From assembly GCA_016703625.1 (NCBI GenBank), contig JADJBP010000001.1, positions 310,001-374,000 on the forward strand: a stretch of DNA of 64,000 nt, in the 5' to 3' direction. The notes under the pieces are model-generated. The model did not search any database, had not been told where the DNA came from, and was given only the letters and a program-made list of their open reading frames with translations. The position numbers were made by a program, and so were the translations under genes. Below are positions 9,479 through 18,344 of the stretch, piece after piece (positions within the stretch are counted from its first letter, which is position 1; each line of letters begins with the position of its first letter). Source of the DNA: Chitinophagaceae bacterium (GTDB taxonomy: Bacteria; Bacteroidota; Bacteroidia; Chitinophagales; Chitinophagaceae).

Positions 9479-9889
9479 TTAGTCATTATGCGTCATTCTC
9501 CAGGTTCCGTTGTTGAGTTCTTCTACTAAAAATTCTCCTGCCTGTTCAGGTTCAAAAGATATCTGCCAGGTGCCGAAAAAGCATTTAGCCTGTGGGTCAT
9601 AATTTCCTTCATAAACGACTGTATGTCCTGGAACGTCTGAATGGGTTGAAGAATTTCCCCATGGATCAAGTATCAGTAAATGAGGATATACCTTTCTAAA
9701 GCTTATAAAATTGCCGTCAATAAATCCTTCAATTTTAGCGGTTTCCCCTTCAGCACCAATTCCTTCCCAATCTATTGTTCTTCCGGAAAATTGTCCATTG
9801 TTATACTTTTCGATAAATAATCGAAATTCCGCTTCTTTTCCTTCAATAAATTCGCCATACTCCGGGCCGTATTGGAAAAGCCTTGCCAT
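9479..9889 (-). CDS. Hypothetical protein, 136 residues
   Basis: No family recognised. The protein is hydrophilic and predicted mostly beta, with no signal peptide or membrane segment. Two repeated elements are visible: FRLFIEKYNNGQFSGRTIDW and, later, VYEGNYDPQAKCFFGTWQIS, both of the 'build-up then glycine-turn' kind seen in small lipocalin-like or DUF-type beta proteins. The frame stays open upstream of 9889 for at least 30 codons without another ATG, so a non-ATG start cannot be excluded. It is isolated: 9438-9478 and 9890-9997 hold nothing recognisable. Confidence 0.55.
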   Translation of the reverse strand: MARLFQYGPEYGEFIEGKEAEFRLFIEKYNNGQFSGRTIDWEGIGAEGETAKIEGFIDGNFISFRKVYPHLLILDPWGNSSTHSDVPGHTVVYEGNYDPQAKCFFGTWQISFEPEQAGEFLVEELNNGTWRMTHND

Positions 9890-9997
9890 TGTCCGATGTA
9901 TAGAATATGCTCCATGATGAATAATTACCGGCCAGGATTTACCATTTCTCCTCTTCTCCCGCCTCTTTACCCGGTTTGCTGAAATGTTCCCGGGTTT

Positions 9998-10262
9998 TTA
10001 TTTTTGCACCTGTCTTTCAATGATCAGTGTGGCAATGATATTGCCGGCATCTTCCCTGCGGGTTTTGCTGTAACAGGTTTTTTAGTTTTTCTTCACTTAC
10101 ATCAATGCGGTAGAGGTATGCAATTAATTTATCAAAATCATTTTTTATCAACCTGTTAATGTATGATGCCAGTTGGCTGTGTAATTCAGCATAAGATAAC
10201 TTACCGGGGATCTCAATGGCAAGCTCTTTGTTTAATAGCTGTATCAATTCAACATTCTCCAT
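9998..10262 (-). CDS. Small helical protein, unknown function, frameshifted at its end
   Basis: About 88 residues when restored: MENVELIQLLNKELAIEIPG, an amphipathic helical middle, then, after a frame change near 10055, EDAGNIIATLIIERQVQK and a stop at 9998-10000. The uninterrupted frame would end at 10017 in the low-complexity tail RCRQYHCHTDH, which does not fit the rest. The start at 10262 is preferred over an ATG at 10274, which overlaps the upstream stop at 10271. The family is a small all-helical protein common in Chitinophagaceae, often beside TIGR02757. No function is known to me. It is nine bases downstream of TIGR02757, so the two are probably co-transcribed. Confidence 0.6.
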
Positions 10263-10270
10263 CAGCGAAA

Positions 10271-11072
10271 TCAATTAATCTTATAAATCTGTGATTTGTT
10301 TTCCATAACCCCGGTTCCGAATAAAGCAAAATCATATTTAACCGGGTCGGCTTTATCCAAAGTACGTAAAAAGGCCGTTAATTCCAATGCCGCCTGCCAG
10401 TCAATGGGTTTTCTTTGCAGGAGGTTTAACTGTTTTGCGATCCTTGCCACATGTACATCTACGGGGCAGATCAGTTGTGATGGATCAATGTTTTTCCAGA
10501 TCCCAAGATCAACCCCGTGATAATCCCTTCTTACCATCCACCTTAAGTACATATTCAGCCTTTTGCAGCTTGAATTTTTTTTCGGGTGATGCAATATGTT
10601 TACGGGTACGCTCAGGAATATGCGGCAGCGAAAAGAAATAATGATAAAACCCATTCAACCCGTTTTCAACCGTTTCATCTTTTTTATGCATCCATTTTGT
10701 AAATGCTTTTTCAAGCGAACTGTATTTTGTGTAATGCATTTTAAAGAATGAAATAAAATACAACAGGTCGGTTGCATTGAATGTGCGGTGCTTAAAAGCA
10801 ACCAGTTTTTCCAGGTCAGCATCTGTGTGCTGCGTACAGAAATTGTACGGATCATTGTCCATCAGTTGCAACAGTTCTTTCGATTTGTTGATAATGGTGA
10901 TACGGTTGCCCCAGGAAAATATGGCTGCAAAGAAGCCGGCAATTTCACGGTCCTGTTTTTTTGTAAACATGTGTACGATAGAGACAGGATCGTTTTTGAT
11001 GAAAGCAGGATTGTTATAAAGGGTAACCTTACTGTCGAGGAATGATCTTATTTTTTCATGTTCACTCTTCAC
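10271..11072 (-). CDS. TIGR02757 family protein, frameshifted
   Basis: About 266 residues when restored. The first part includes IVHMFTKKQDREIAGFFAAI and LLYFISFFKMHYTKYSSLEK. The second part is SSCKRLNMYLRWMVRRD, VDLGIWKNIDPSQLICPVDV and a C terminus ending YDFALFGTGVMENK. Both are characteristic of TIGR02757 (DUF2400), a conserved family with a HhH-GPD-like arrangement and no proven activity. The frame changes in a run of eight A (10575-10582 on this strand). Adding or removing one base joins the parts exactly, a strong sign of homopolymer error. The start at 11072 lies three bases after the restored stop of the serine hydrolase, suggesting one operon from 12138 down to 9998. Confidence 0.85.
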
Positions 11073-11075
11073 GGA

Positions 11076-12138
11076 TCAGTTTTTAATGATCGCTATGCCC
11101 AGCCCGTCGCCTGCCCCATTTTTTATTAAATTGATTGATAACTACAATAACAGCCTTGCTTTTATCTTTTACAAAAGCAGCAAATGTAGAAAATCCATAC
11201 GTACCGCCATTGTGCCAATAAATGGGCGGTTGGTCCTTTTCATTGATAATATGCCATCCCAGGCCAACAGCCACTCTCGGGGTTATTGCAACCGTTTGGG
11301 CAGTTAATTTATTGATAATGGCTTTTGATTTTCCTGTTTTTGGAAAGCACATATTTTCCAGGTAAGTAAGCATATCATTACCGGTACTGGTTAGACCCCC
11401 GGCCGGAGCTAAAATATTCATGTTCCAGTATGGTGTTTTATCATTTGCTGCAAAATATCCCTGGCTTTTATGTTGGGTTAAAGCTTTGGCGGGGTTACCC
11501 ATTTTAAAAGGCTGCAAAATATATTGATCTGCCAGTGTTGCAAATGATTTGCCTGAAATGCGTTCTGCCAGTACACCTGCCAACCCGGCTCCAAGGTTTG
11601 AATAAATACTTTTTCCATCGGGTTTTGGAGTACAGCTTTTTAAATAGGTATAAAGTTCATTGGCACCATAAGTTTCATACGGTTGCCGGATGTTTACCAT
11701 CTTCAGGTTATCAGGCAGCCTGGGCAATCCCGATGTATGGTTCATCAGGCTTAAAAAACTGATGCTGCTGAGATGTTGATTTTGGCGAACAGAATCAGGC
11801 AGGTAATTGATGACGGGGCCTGTTTCGGAAATATTATTTTCCATCAACACAGCTGTTAAAACATAGGCAGTAAAAGTTTTGGTAATGCTTCCAATTTCAA
11901 AAGTGGTTGATGAATCAAAGGGCATTTGCCTGTCCGGGTCAGCAAAGCCGGCCTGGTAAAAACTTCTTTTCCCATTGTTTAAAATGCCAATAAAAATACC
12001 CGGCAGTTTTTCTTTGCTGTACAAACTATCAGCCAGGTACTGAATAGAGTCAACCTGTTTTTGTATACCTGTTTGGGCAACACTGCTGTTAAAAAATACA
12101 ACACAGCAAAGGGAGCATATAAGCCAGGTCTTTTTCAT
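11076..12138 (-). CDS. Beta-lactamase-type serine hydrolase, frameshifted at its 3' end
   Basis: About 354 residues. The signal peptide MKKTWLICSLCCVVFFNSSV, cut near AQ, predicts export to the periplasm. Class C/PBP4-like catalytic motifs are present: SITK (Ser-x-x-Lys, about residues 88-91) in FEIGSITKTFTAY, the Tyr-Ser-Asn motif in KSIYSNLGAGLAG, and HNGGTYG in place of KTG. Such enzymes include peptidoglycan carboxypeptidases and esterases; the substrate is not predictable. The open frame ends in WGRRRAGHSDH, but one base change in an A6 run (11119-11124 on this strand) gives NGAGDGLGIAIIKN and a stop at 11076-11078. Confidence 0.85.
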
Positions 12139-12144
12139 GGCAGC

Positions 12145-13340
12145 TTATCCGATCGCATTGTTTAGATCAGCAATCAGGTCATCAGCATCTTCTATACCCA
12201 CACTCAGTCTTATTAATCCATCGGCAAGCCCGTTCTTAATACGTTCTTCGCGGGGTATGCTGGCGTGTGTCATGCTGGCCGGGTGATTGATCAGTGATTC
12301 AACGCCACCGAGGCTTTCGGCCAGCGAGAATAAACGGGTTCCGGTGAGTACTTTATTGGCTGCTTCTATGCTTTCATCCTTTAAAACAAAACTGATCATG
12401 CCGCCAAAACCACGCATTTGTTTTTGGCAACGGCATAGCCTGCATTGTCTTCAAACCCAGCCAGTACACTTTGCCCACTTTTGGATTATTGCGAAGCCAA
12501 TGTGCAATTTTTTCCCCGTTTTCACAATGCTGTTTCATGCGTACATGCAGTGTTTTTATTCCCCTCAATACCAAAAAGCAATCCATTGGGCCGGGTACGG
12601 CGCCGCAACTTTTTTGAATGAAATATAATTTTTCTCTCAGTTCAGTATCGTTCATCATCAATGCGCCCTGTATCACATCACTGTGGCCGCCTAAATATTT
12701 GGTAGCCGAGTGCATGATGATATCTGCACCCAGGTCAAGAGGGTTTTGTAAATAAGGGGATGCAAAAGTATTGTCAACACATAATAAGGCATTGGCCTTT
12801 TTGAAATGGCAGCTATGGCAGCAATATCCGTAATGTTCATCACGGGTTTGTGGGCGTTTCCAGCCATACCAGTTTGGTGCTGGCAGTAACTGCTGCCAGT
12901 ACATTTGCGGGGTTGGTGGTATCAACATATTTAAATGTAATGCCATACCGTTCCCAGACCTTTGTAAATAAACGGTAGCTTCCGCCATACATATCATTGG
13001 CTGCAATTACTTCATCGCCCGGGTTTAATAATTTTATAACAGCATCTGTTGCGGCAACACCACTTCCAAATGCCAGTCCGAATTTTGCATTTTCAATAAT
13101 GGCATAGGCATCTTCCAGGGCTTTACGGGTGGGGTTCTGGCTGCGGGCATATTCGTAGCCTTTGTTTTTTCCGGGTGCTTCCTGCACATAAGTACTGGTT
13201 TGAAAGATCGGCGTCATAATAGCGCCTGTTCCCGGATCAGGCTCGGCACCGGCATGAATAAATTTGGTAGCAAGCTTCATACCCCTGTCCCCTTGCGCAG
13301 CATCCTGCGGAGAATGCGAATTTGAATCGTTTTTACTCAT
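12145..13340 (-). CDS. PLP-dependent trans-sulfuration enzyme (cystathionine gamma-synthase/lyase family), frameshifted
   Basis: About 398 residues when restored, normal for the Cys/Met metabolism PLP family. The enzyme acts in the cytoplasm on cystathionine, homoserine esters or homocysteine. The start at 13340 (MSKNDSNSH) precedes MKLATKFIHAGAEPDPGTGA. PLP-binding features are YARSQNPTRKALE, FGSGVAATDAV, the Asp in LLCVDNTFASPYLQNP and the Schiff-base Lys in HSATKYLGGHSD. The C-terminal piece has RLFSLAESLGGVESLINHPA and the usual 'ASIP' helix. Frames change near 12838, in an A run near 12798 and in an A5 run near 12421-12425. All three correct with single bases. The synthase and lyase roles cannot be separated from sequence alone. 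It is six bases upstream of the serine hydrolase gene. Confidence 0.88.
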
Positions 13341-13407
13341 AAAAATATTTTTACAAAAGTAACGGGATTTTTTGTAAGCCCCTTTAAGGGTTTGGGGCAA
13401 TCACAAT

Positions 13408-15281
13408 TTAAATTACCTGCGCCGCACACAAAAACCGCCAGTCGTAATTTTTATCGGCATGTGCTGCCAGCGGTTCAATTTTTTTAGTGAGCGATTTTTT
13501 GGTGAGTATGCCGGCATTAACCAGTTTTCTTTTGGCTTCCAGTATATAATCCTGCATAACAGGTTCCTTCATCCAGTTTTTTTGGGGCGGTTCAAAACCA
13601 ACCTTTTCCCTGCGCCATACAATTTCATCCGGCAGCTTTTTTTCCATGGTTTTGCGTAATAAAAATTTGGTCCAGCCTTCATGCATTTTCAGCTGGGCGG
13701 GCAGCGAAAAAACAAATTCTGCCAGCTCATGATTTAAAAAAGGCAGCCTAACTTCACAGCCATGCGCCATACTGTTCCTGTCTGCAAAACGAAGCAACTC
13801 TTCCAAACCCATTTCTGTTGTATGAAAATGCAGGATGTCATTTAATTTGGTTACAATGGGTTTATGAATGCCCACCCATTCCTGGTGTTTCATCAGGCTT
13901 AAAAAATCATCACTGATATCGGGATGCGAAATGGTTTTCCGGTATTCGATCTTTTCCAGTTGCATGGCAGCATGCGATGGAAGAAATGCAGCAAAATAAT
14001 TTTTCAGGTCCCAGTGAAATGGCTGGTTGTTTTTACGGAAAGCAACCCTTTCTTTTGCGTGGCGCCCAGTTTGTGCCTGCTCAGCACTTCCTGCAAGTAC
14101 CAATGAATATACTTGGGATACCCGGCTAACAGTTCATCAGCACCCTGGCCATCCAGTAAAACCTTTACTCCATGCTGTTTTGCAAGTTCAAAAATTTTGT
14201 ATTGGGCAAAAATACCCGATGACTGAAAGGGTTCTTCCTGGTGATAACAAAGTTTTTCAAAATCATTTACCAGGTCTTTGGCAGTAAGATGTATTTGATG
14301 ATTGGCCAGGTTTAAATGCTCTGTAACAATCCGGATATACCCGGATTCATCATTTTCAAAACCAGGGAATACGGCAGAAAACGTGCGGAGCTGGTTGTCT
14401 TTTTCTTTAAGCCGGCTGTTTTTATGTAATTGGCTGATCGTATAAGCAATGGAAGAACTGTCGAGGCCGCCACTGAGACTGGTTCCGAGCGGTATATCAC
14501 TGCGCAGCCGCAGGTTAACAGAGCGGGTAAACAGGTCCGTAAATTTTTCAATGGCATCATTTACCGATATATCAATTTTAATTTCCTTGTTGATGCTCCA
14601 GTATTTTACAATTTTTGAAAGATGGCCTGATGCAGGTTCAACAACCAGGTAGTGGGATGGCGGTAGCACATAAATGTCTTCGAAAAATGTCTGTTCCTTA
14701 TCAATACTGTTTTGCACATGCCCCAGCGTGATATAATTGAGCAGCATTTTATTGTCAATATGTTTTTCAATACCAATGGCCCAGAGTGCTTTCATTTCGC
14801 TGGCAAAAATAAAATTGGCCTCATCTTCATAATAATAAAATGGCTTTTCGCCAAACCGGTCCCTGGCTGCAAAGAGCCGTTCTTCTTTTTCATCCCAGAT
14901 GGCAAAGGCAAACATGCCATCCAGTTGTTGCAGGCATTTGTCTTTCCAGTAATCGTATGCTGCCAGGATAACTTCAGTATCGGATTTTGAGGTAAAACCA
15001 TATCCTTTGTTTTGTAAAAAGGACCTGATCTCTATATAATTGTAAATTTCACCGTTATACACGATCCGGTAGCGGTTGGCATAAGCCATTGGTTGTGCAG
15101 CATTTTTACTCAGGTCTATCACCGAAAGCCGCCGGTGTCCCAGGTGAACGGTATTTTTATAATTGCTCCAGCTGCCTTCATCATCCGGGCCACGATGGGC
15201 AATGGCGCCGGTCATTTTTTTTAAATGCGCCGGTGCGCCGGGGTTGGCGGCCTGTAATATTATTCCTGCAATTCCACACAT
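13408..15281 (-). CDS. asnB: Asparagine synthase (glutamine-hydrolysing), frameshifted
   Basis: About 624 residues. AsnB enzymes use glutamine and ATP to amidate aspartate, and relatives amidate other carboxylates. The N-terminal glutaminase domain starts MCGIAGIILQ with the nucleophile Cys2 and includes AIAHRGPDDEGSW, LGHRRLSVIDLS and VYNGEIYNYIEIR. The synthetase domain has the pyrophosphate loop SLSGGLDSSSIAY and LLDGQGADELLAGYPKY. The frame changes near 14040-14050; the second part runs from FRKNNQPFHWDLKNYF to the stop at 13408 and includes GCEVRLPFLNHELAEFVFS. A second AsnB-type gene occurs in the polysaccharide locus (35016). This one lies in a metabolic neighbourhood and may be the true asparagine synthetase. 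Confidence 0.92.
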
Positions 15282-15332
15282 AGTGTAAATATCAATAAAA
15301 AAAACTCCTGAAGCGGGTTTAAAAAATAAATG

Positions 15333-15986
15333 TTATTGGAAGTTAACTGGCAATACAACTTTTGTATCACCCCAGGCCATTACCAGGTCGCAACCATAGG
15401 TTGAATTTTGAAACAACATCGTAAAATATTCGATCTCGATATCATTTTTAATGACCGGGACAACCATTTCAACCAGGTCTTTTGTTTTATCAATGTGTAG
15501 TCCCCAGCTGTACAGGTTTGTATTTAAAATTATTTTCCAGGTATCGGGATACGGTATGCAGTACATGATATAACGGCCGGGTGCGATCACTTTTCCGTTG
15601 ATGGTTACCGGCTTAAAAAATTCGATCTCTGTGGCTTCATTGGCACCAAGCCGCCATTCGTGACCGTATCGCTGAATAGCATTTACAGCAGCTGATGAAT
15701 CCGTAAAAAGCGGTCTTCCTTTTTTTTGAGGCCTGCTGTAGATAACCCTTGCAACCGGGTTGGCAAGTGCCGGGTCGGTCATTTTTTGGGCCGGGTAATT
15801 TTCAGGAAAATAGATCATGTCCATGGGGGATTTATCTATTGACAGGAGTATGCTGTCTTTTACGGATACGGGAATACGCCGGGGGATATCTTCGTTTACT
15901 GTATTATCAGCCTGCTGCCGACAGGACATAAAAAAACAGCAGCAGAAAAAAATACCCGTTAAAAGCGAACCCTTTTTTATAAGCAT
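15333..15986 (-). CDS. DUF2911 family lipoprotein
   Basis: 217 residues. The N terminus is a lipoprotein signal (GIFFCCCFFMSC, probable lipid Cys in MSCRQQ). The mature domain matches DUF2911: IDKSPMDMIYFPENYPAQ, RVIYSRPQKKGRPLF, EWRLGANEATEIEFF, GRYIMYCIPYPDTWKIILN and a final LVMAWGDTKVVLPV. Function of the family is unknown; members are predicted envelope beta proteins and usually occur singly or in pairs. It is 13 bases downstream of a paralogue (15999-16562) on the same strand and probably in one transcript. Confidence 0.88.
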   Translation of the reverse strand: MLIKKGSLLTGIFFCCCFFMSCRQQADNTVNEDIPRRIPVSVKDSILLSIDKSPMDMIYFPENYPAQKMTDPALANPVARVIYSRPQKKGRPLFTDSSAAVNAIQRYGHEWRLGANEATEIEFFKPVTINGKVIAPGRYIMYCIPYPDTWKIILNTNLYSWGLHIDKTKDLVEMVVPVIKNDIEIEYFTMLFQNSTYGCDLVMAWGDTKVVLPVNFQ

Positions 15987-15998
15987 GGTTTATAATGT

Positions 15999-16562
15999 TT
16001 AAAACACGATCGGTAAATTAATTTTTAAAGTATCCCAGGCAATAACCAGGTCAGCGCCATTGTCTGTTTTATCAAATACCATAGAGAAAGCCTCTGCTAT
16101 TTCTGTTTGTTTTTGTACAGCAACATCAATACGCACCACATCATTTTTATCATTGTATTTAAACGACCCCCAGGTATCGGTATCCTTATTTATTATAATT
16201 GTCCATGTGTCTGTATTCGGGATACCATACAGGGTATAGCGTCCTTTTTTAATTTTTATTTCATTGATCTTTACATCCCGGAAGAATTCCAGTTCCGTGG
16301 CTTCATTGGCACCCATGCGCCATACTTTTCCGTATTCGAGTAATTCACCGAATATTACCCTGCCATTTTTTTGCGGCCTGCTGTAAATGACCCGGGCAAC
16401 GGGCTGTTCTGTTGTTTTATCCTGGATCTTAAGTACAGGGTAGCGGTTTGGAAAATAACTCATATCCATCGGCGATTTGTCAATAGCCGGGAAAACGGTT
16501 TGTGCCTGCAAAGCAGGAAAACCAAAACAAAGAACTGTAATGGCTATGCATAAATACTTCAT
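15999..16562 (-). CDS. DUF2911 family secreted protein
   Basis: 187 residues. Signal peptide MKYLCIAITVLCFGFPALQA, cut before QTVFPA, without a lipobox Cys, so this copy is probably soluble in the periplasm. The domain repeats the same landmarks as its downstream paralogue: IDKSPMDMSYFPNRYP, RVIYSRPQKNGRVIFG, VWRMGANEATELEFF, GRYTLYGIPNTDTWTIII, LVIAWDTLKINLPI. The pair is a tandem duplication that has diverged in its mode of export. Role unknown. Confidence 0.88.
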   Translation of the reverse strand: MKYLCIAITVLCFGFPALQAQTVFPAIDKSPMDMSYFPNRYPVLKIQDKTTEQPVARVIYSRPQKNGRVIFGELLEYGKVWRMGANEATELEFFRDVKINEIKIKKGRYTLYGIPNTDTWTIIINKDTDTWGSFKYNDKNDVVRIDVAVQKQTEIAEAFSMVFDKTDNGADLVIAWDTLKINLPIVF

Positions 16563-16656
16563 CTTTTTTATTTTAAAGATACAGAAATCAGCTGTTTATT
16601 GTTACCGCCTGTAAAATGATATGTTACATTGATCATACAGCAGCTCTTTACAGCTG

Positions 16657-17249
16657 TTATAAGTGCAGTAATTCATGTAAACGGCTGGCGGTATTTTTTT
16701 TCAGGTCGGGGAAAAATGCTGCATAACAAATCCGCATTTCATCATAATATTTATTAAATAATTCAAAAGCTATTTTACTTTCTGTAAGATAGGCGGCACG
16801 CCTCACCACGCCTCGAAACTTTTTCAATGGCCCAGGTATACCGGTAATTATAAAGCCAGTCCTGGGCCTTCATATATGGAAACATCATATGAAAGGGTGG
16901 TGGAAAAAAGCCGTATGCGGTTCCAGTAATTGATAAGTTTGTGCAGCAAATTGTTTTAGTACGGTTTCGTTTTGAAATTGGGAAGTATCCGTTGCTAAAA
17001 AATGATCATACACCACATCGGCAAATGCGCCGCTGTACAGGCGGTATTGTGGCCTGAAAAAGATTTCAATTCGTGGGTTGCCGCATGTGTATCGGTAAAC
17101 TGGTCAATGAACCGGTGAAGCCGGATCCCTTTCTGAACGGGTAAGGGATAATCAAACTGTTTTTTACCTTTTATATAATCGCTGATCATATTGCCCAGCA
17201 GTATTTCGGGATCATTAAAAGAAAGGTATGCATGGGCCAGGTAATTCAT
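16657..17249 (-). CDS. Acyl carrier protein phosphodiesterase (AcpH-like), frameshifted
   Basis: About 197 residues when restored. The N terminus MNYLAHAYLSF, NMISDYIKGKKQFDYP, VQKGIRLHRFIDQFTDTH is diagnostic of the AcpH/DUF479 family, HD-domain-like phosphodiesterases that remove phosphopantetheine from acyl carrier protein. After frame changes near 17060 and 16900 the reading continues as FADVVYDHFLATDTSQF, FHMMFPYMKAQDWLYNYRY and ends at 16657-16659 (NTASRLHELLHL). At least two or three single-base changes are needed. It has no operon partner. It could matter for the carrier-protein genes at 39323 and 40309, but that is speculation. Confidence 0.8.
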
Positions 17250-17425
17250 ATGGGATATAAAGATACTCAGATTGGATTTACCGGTAGCCGGCTTCTCAAT
17301 AATTGCTGACCTGTAAAAAGCCCAGACAGTTTTTCGAAAAAAACACCAAATCTGCCCCCCTAATTTAGTCGGAGTCAGTTTACTACAAAAATTTTTAATT
17401 TTACCTTAAAATAATCTAAGTTTAA

Positions 17426-17456
17426 TTTGGAAATTATATTATAAATAGTATTTTTA
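17426..17456 (+). promoter_or_regulatory. Candidate promoter of the polysaccharide locus
   Basis: TTTG at 17426-17429, a 19-base spacer, then TATTTTTA at 17449-17456 (TAnnTTTG with the last base changed). This is the only reasonable match in the 334-base gap before the first export gene (17250-17583). It would give a leader of about 120 bases. The leader holds a 7-bp inverted pair (TTGGATA at 17471-17477, TATCCAA at 17527-17533). Nothing else was identified in the gap. Confidence 0.4.
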
Positions 17457-17583
17457 CGCTAGAATTAGAATTGGATAAGACAAAAATATTGCTGTTTTTG
17501 TTTTTTACGCTCCTTACCTTTCATCCTATCCAAAGGCTTCCCAAAGTGTTCATTTTTTTAGTAAGTAAACTGTAATATATATT

Positions 17584-18327
17584 ATGGCCAGTAAGTTTAT
17601 TTTTGTAATTTGTTGTTTTTCAATGGTTTATTGTATTTCTTGTACATCTTCAAAAAAGATTGCATATTTTCAAAATGCCCAGGATTCTACGTTCAGAACT
17701 GTGTTGGGAGTAGTTGATGCGCCTATTCAAAAAAATGACATTTTAAATATAGTGATCAGCAGCCCAAGCCCGGAGACAGACTTGGCTTACAACCGAATAG
17801 ATAATACGGCAAAAGGCTACCTGGTTAACAGTGATGGTTATATTCAAATGCCCCGGATAGGAAAAGTGATGGCAGCCGGGTTAACAAAAAAGGAACTAAT
17901 TACAAGTATTCCTAATATTATTTTGACAAAAGGAGAGCTCCTGAACCCTATCGTTGAAATACGGCATTTAAATTTTGAGGTTACTGTTTTGGGAGAAGTT
18001 ACAAACCCATCTGTTATTAATGTTCCCAGTGAGCAGATCTCACTTGTTAAAGCGTTGGGCCTGGCAGGTGATCTGACTATTTTTGGGAAAAGGGACAATG
18101 TGTTATTGATCAGGGAAGAGGATAACAAAAGAGTAACAAGGCGATTGAATATTAATTCAGCAGATTTTCTAAATTCGCCTTATTATTACCTGAAGCCAAA
18201 CGACGTGATTTATGTAGAACCCAATAAAGCTAAAATTGCCACTACCAACAGGTCTCAACAGATCTTGCCTATTGTATTTACCGGCATTTCAATATTGGTA
18301 TTGGTTTTAGACAGGGTTATCAAATAA
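17584..18327 (+). CDS. Polysaccharide export outer-membrane lipoprotein (Wza-like)
   Basis: 247 residues. It would form the periplasmic and outer-membrane channel that exports the polysaccharide. It starts with a lipoprotein signal (FVICCFSMVYCISC, lipid Cys about residue 20). The polysaccharide export domain covers about 45-135 (QKNDILNIVISSPSPETD, GYIQMPRIGKVMAAGLTK) and a SLBB-type domain about 140-215 (VTVLGEVTNPSVINVPSEQ, LKPNDVIYVEPNK). It ends with a hydrophobic helix, ILPIVFTGISILVLVLD, as is common in Bacteroidota Wza-like proteins, which are shorter than the E. coli form. First gene of the locus; Wzc follows after 17 bases. Confidence 0.92.
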   Translation: MASKFIFVICCFSMVYCISCTSSKKIAYFQNAQDSTFRTVLGVVDAPIQKNDILNIVISSPSPETDLAYNRIDNTAKGYLVNSDGYIQMPRIGKVMAAGLTKKELITSIPNIILTKGELLNPIVEIRHLNFEVTVLGEVTNPSVINVPSEQISLVKALGLAGDLTIFGKRDNVLLIREEDNKRVTRRLNINSADFLNSPYYYLKPNDVIYVEPNKAKIATTNRSQQILPIVFTGISILVLVLDRVIK

Positions 18328-18344
18328 CTGTACAGATTCAGAAA

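Noticed and set aside
17471..17575. 34-codon frame with a TTG start and a hydrophobic sequence in the leader of the polysaccharide locus
   Set aside because: Could be a leader peptide, but there is no ATG, no conserved pattern and no attenuator next to it.
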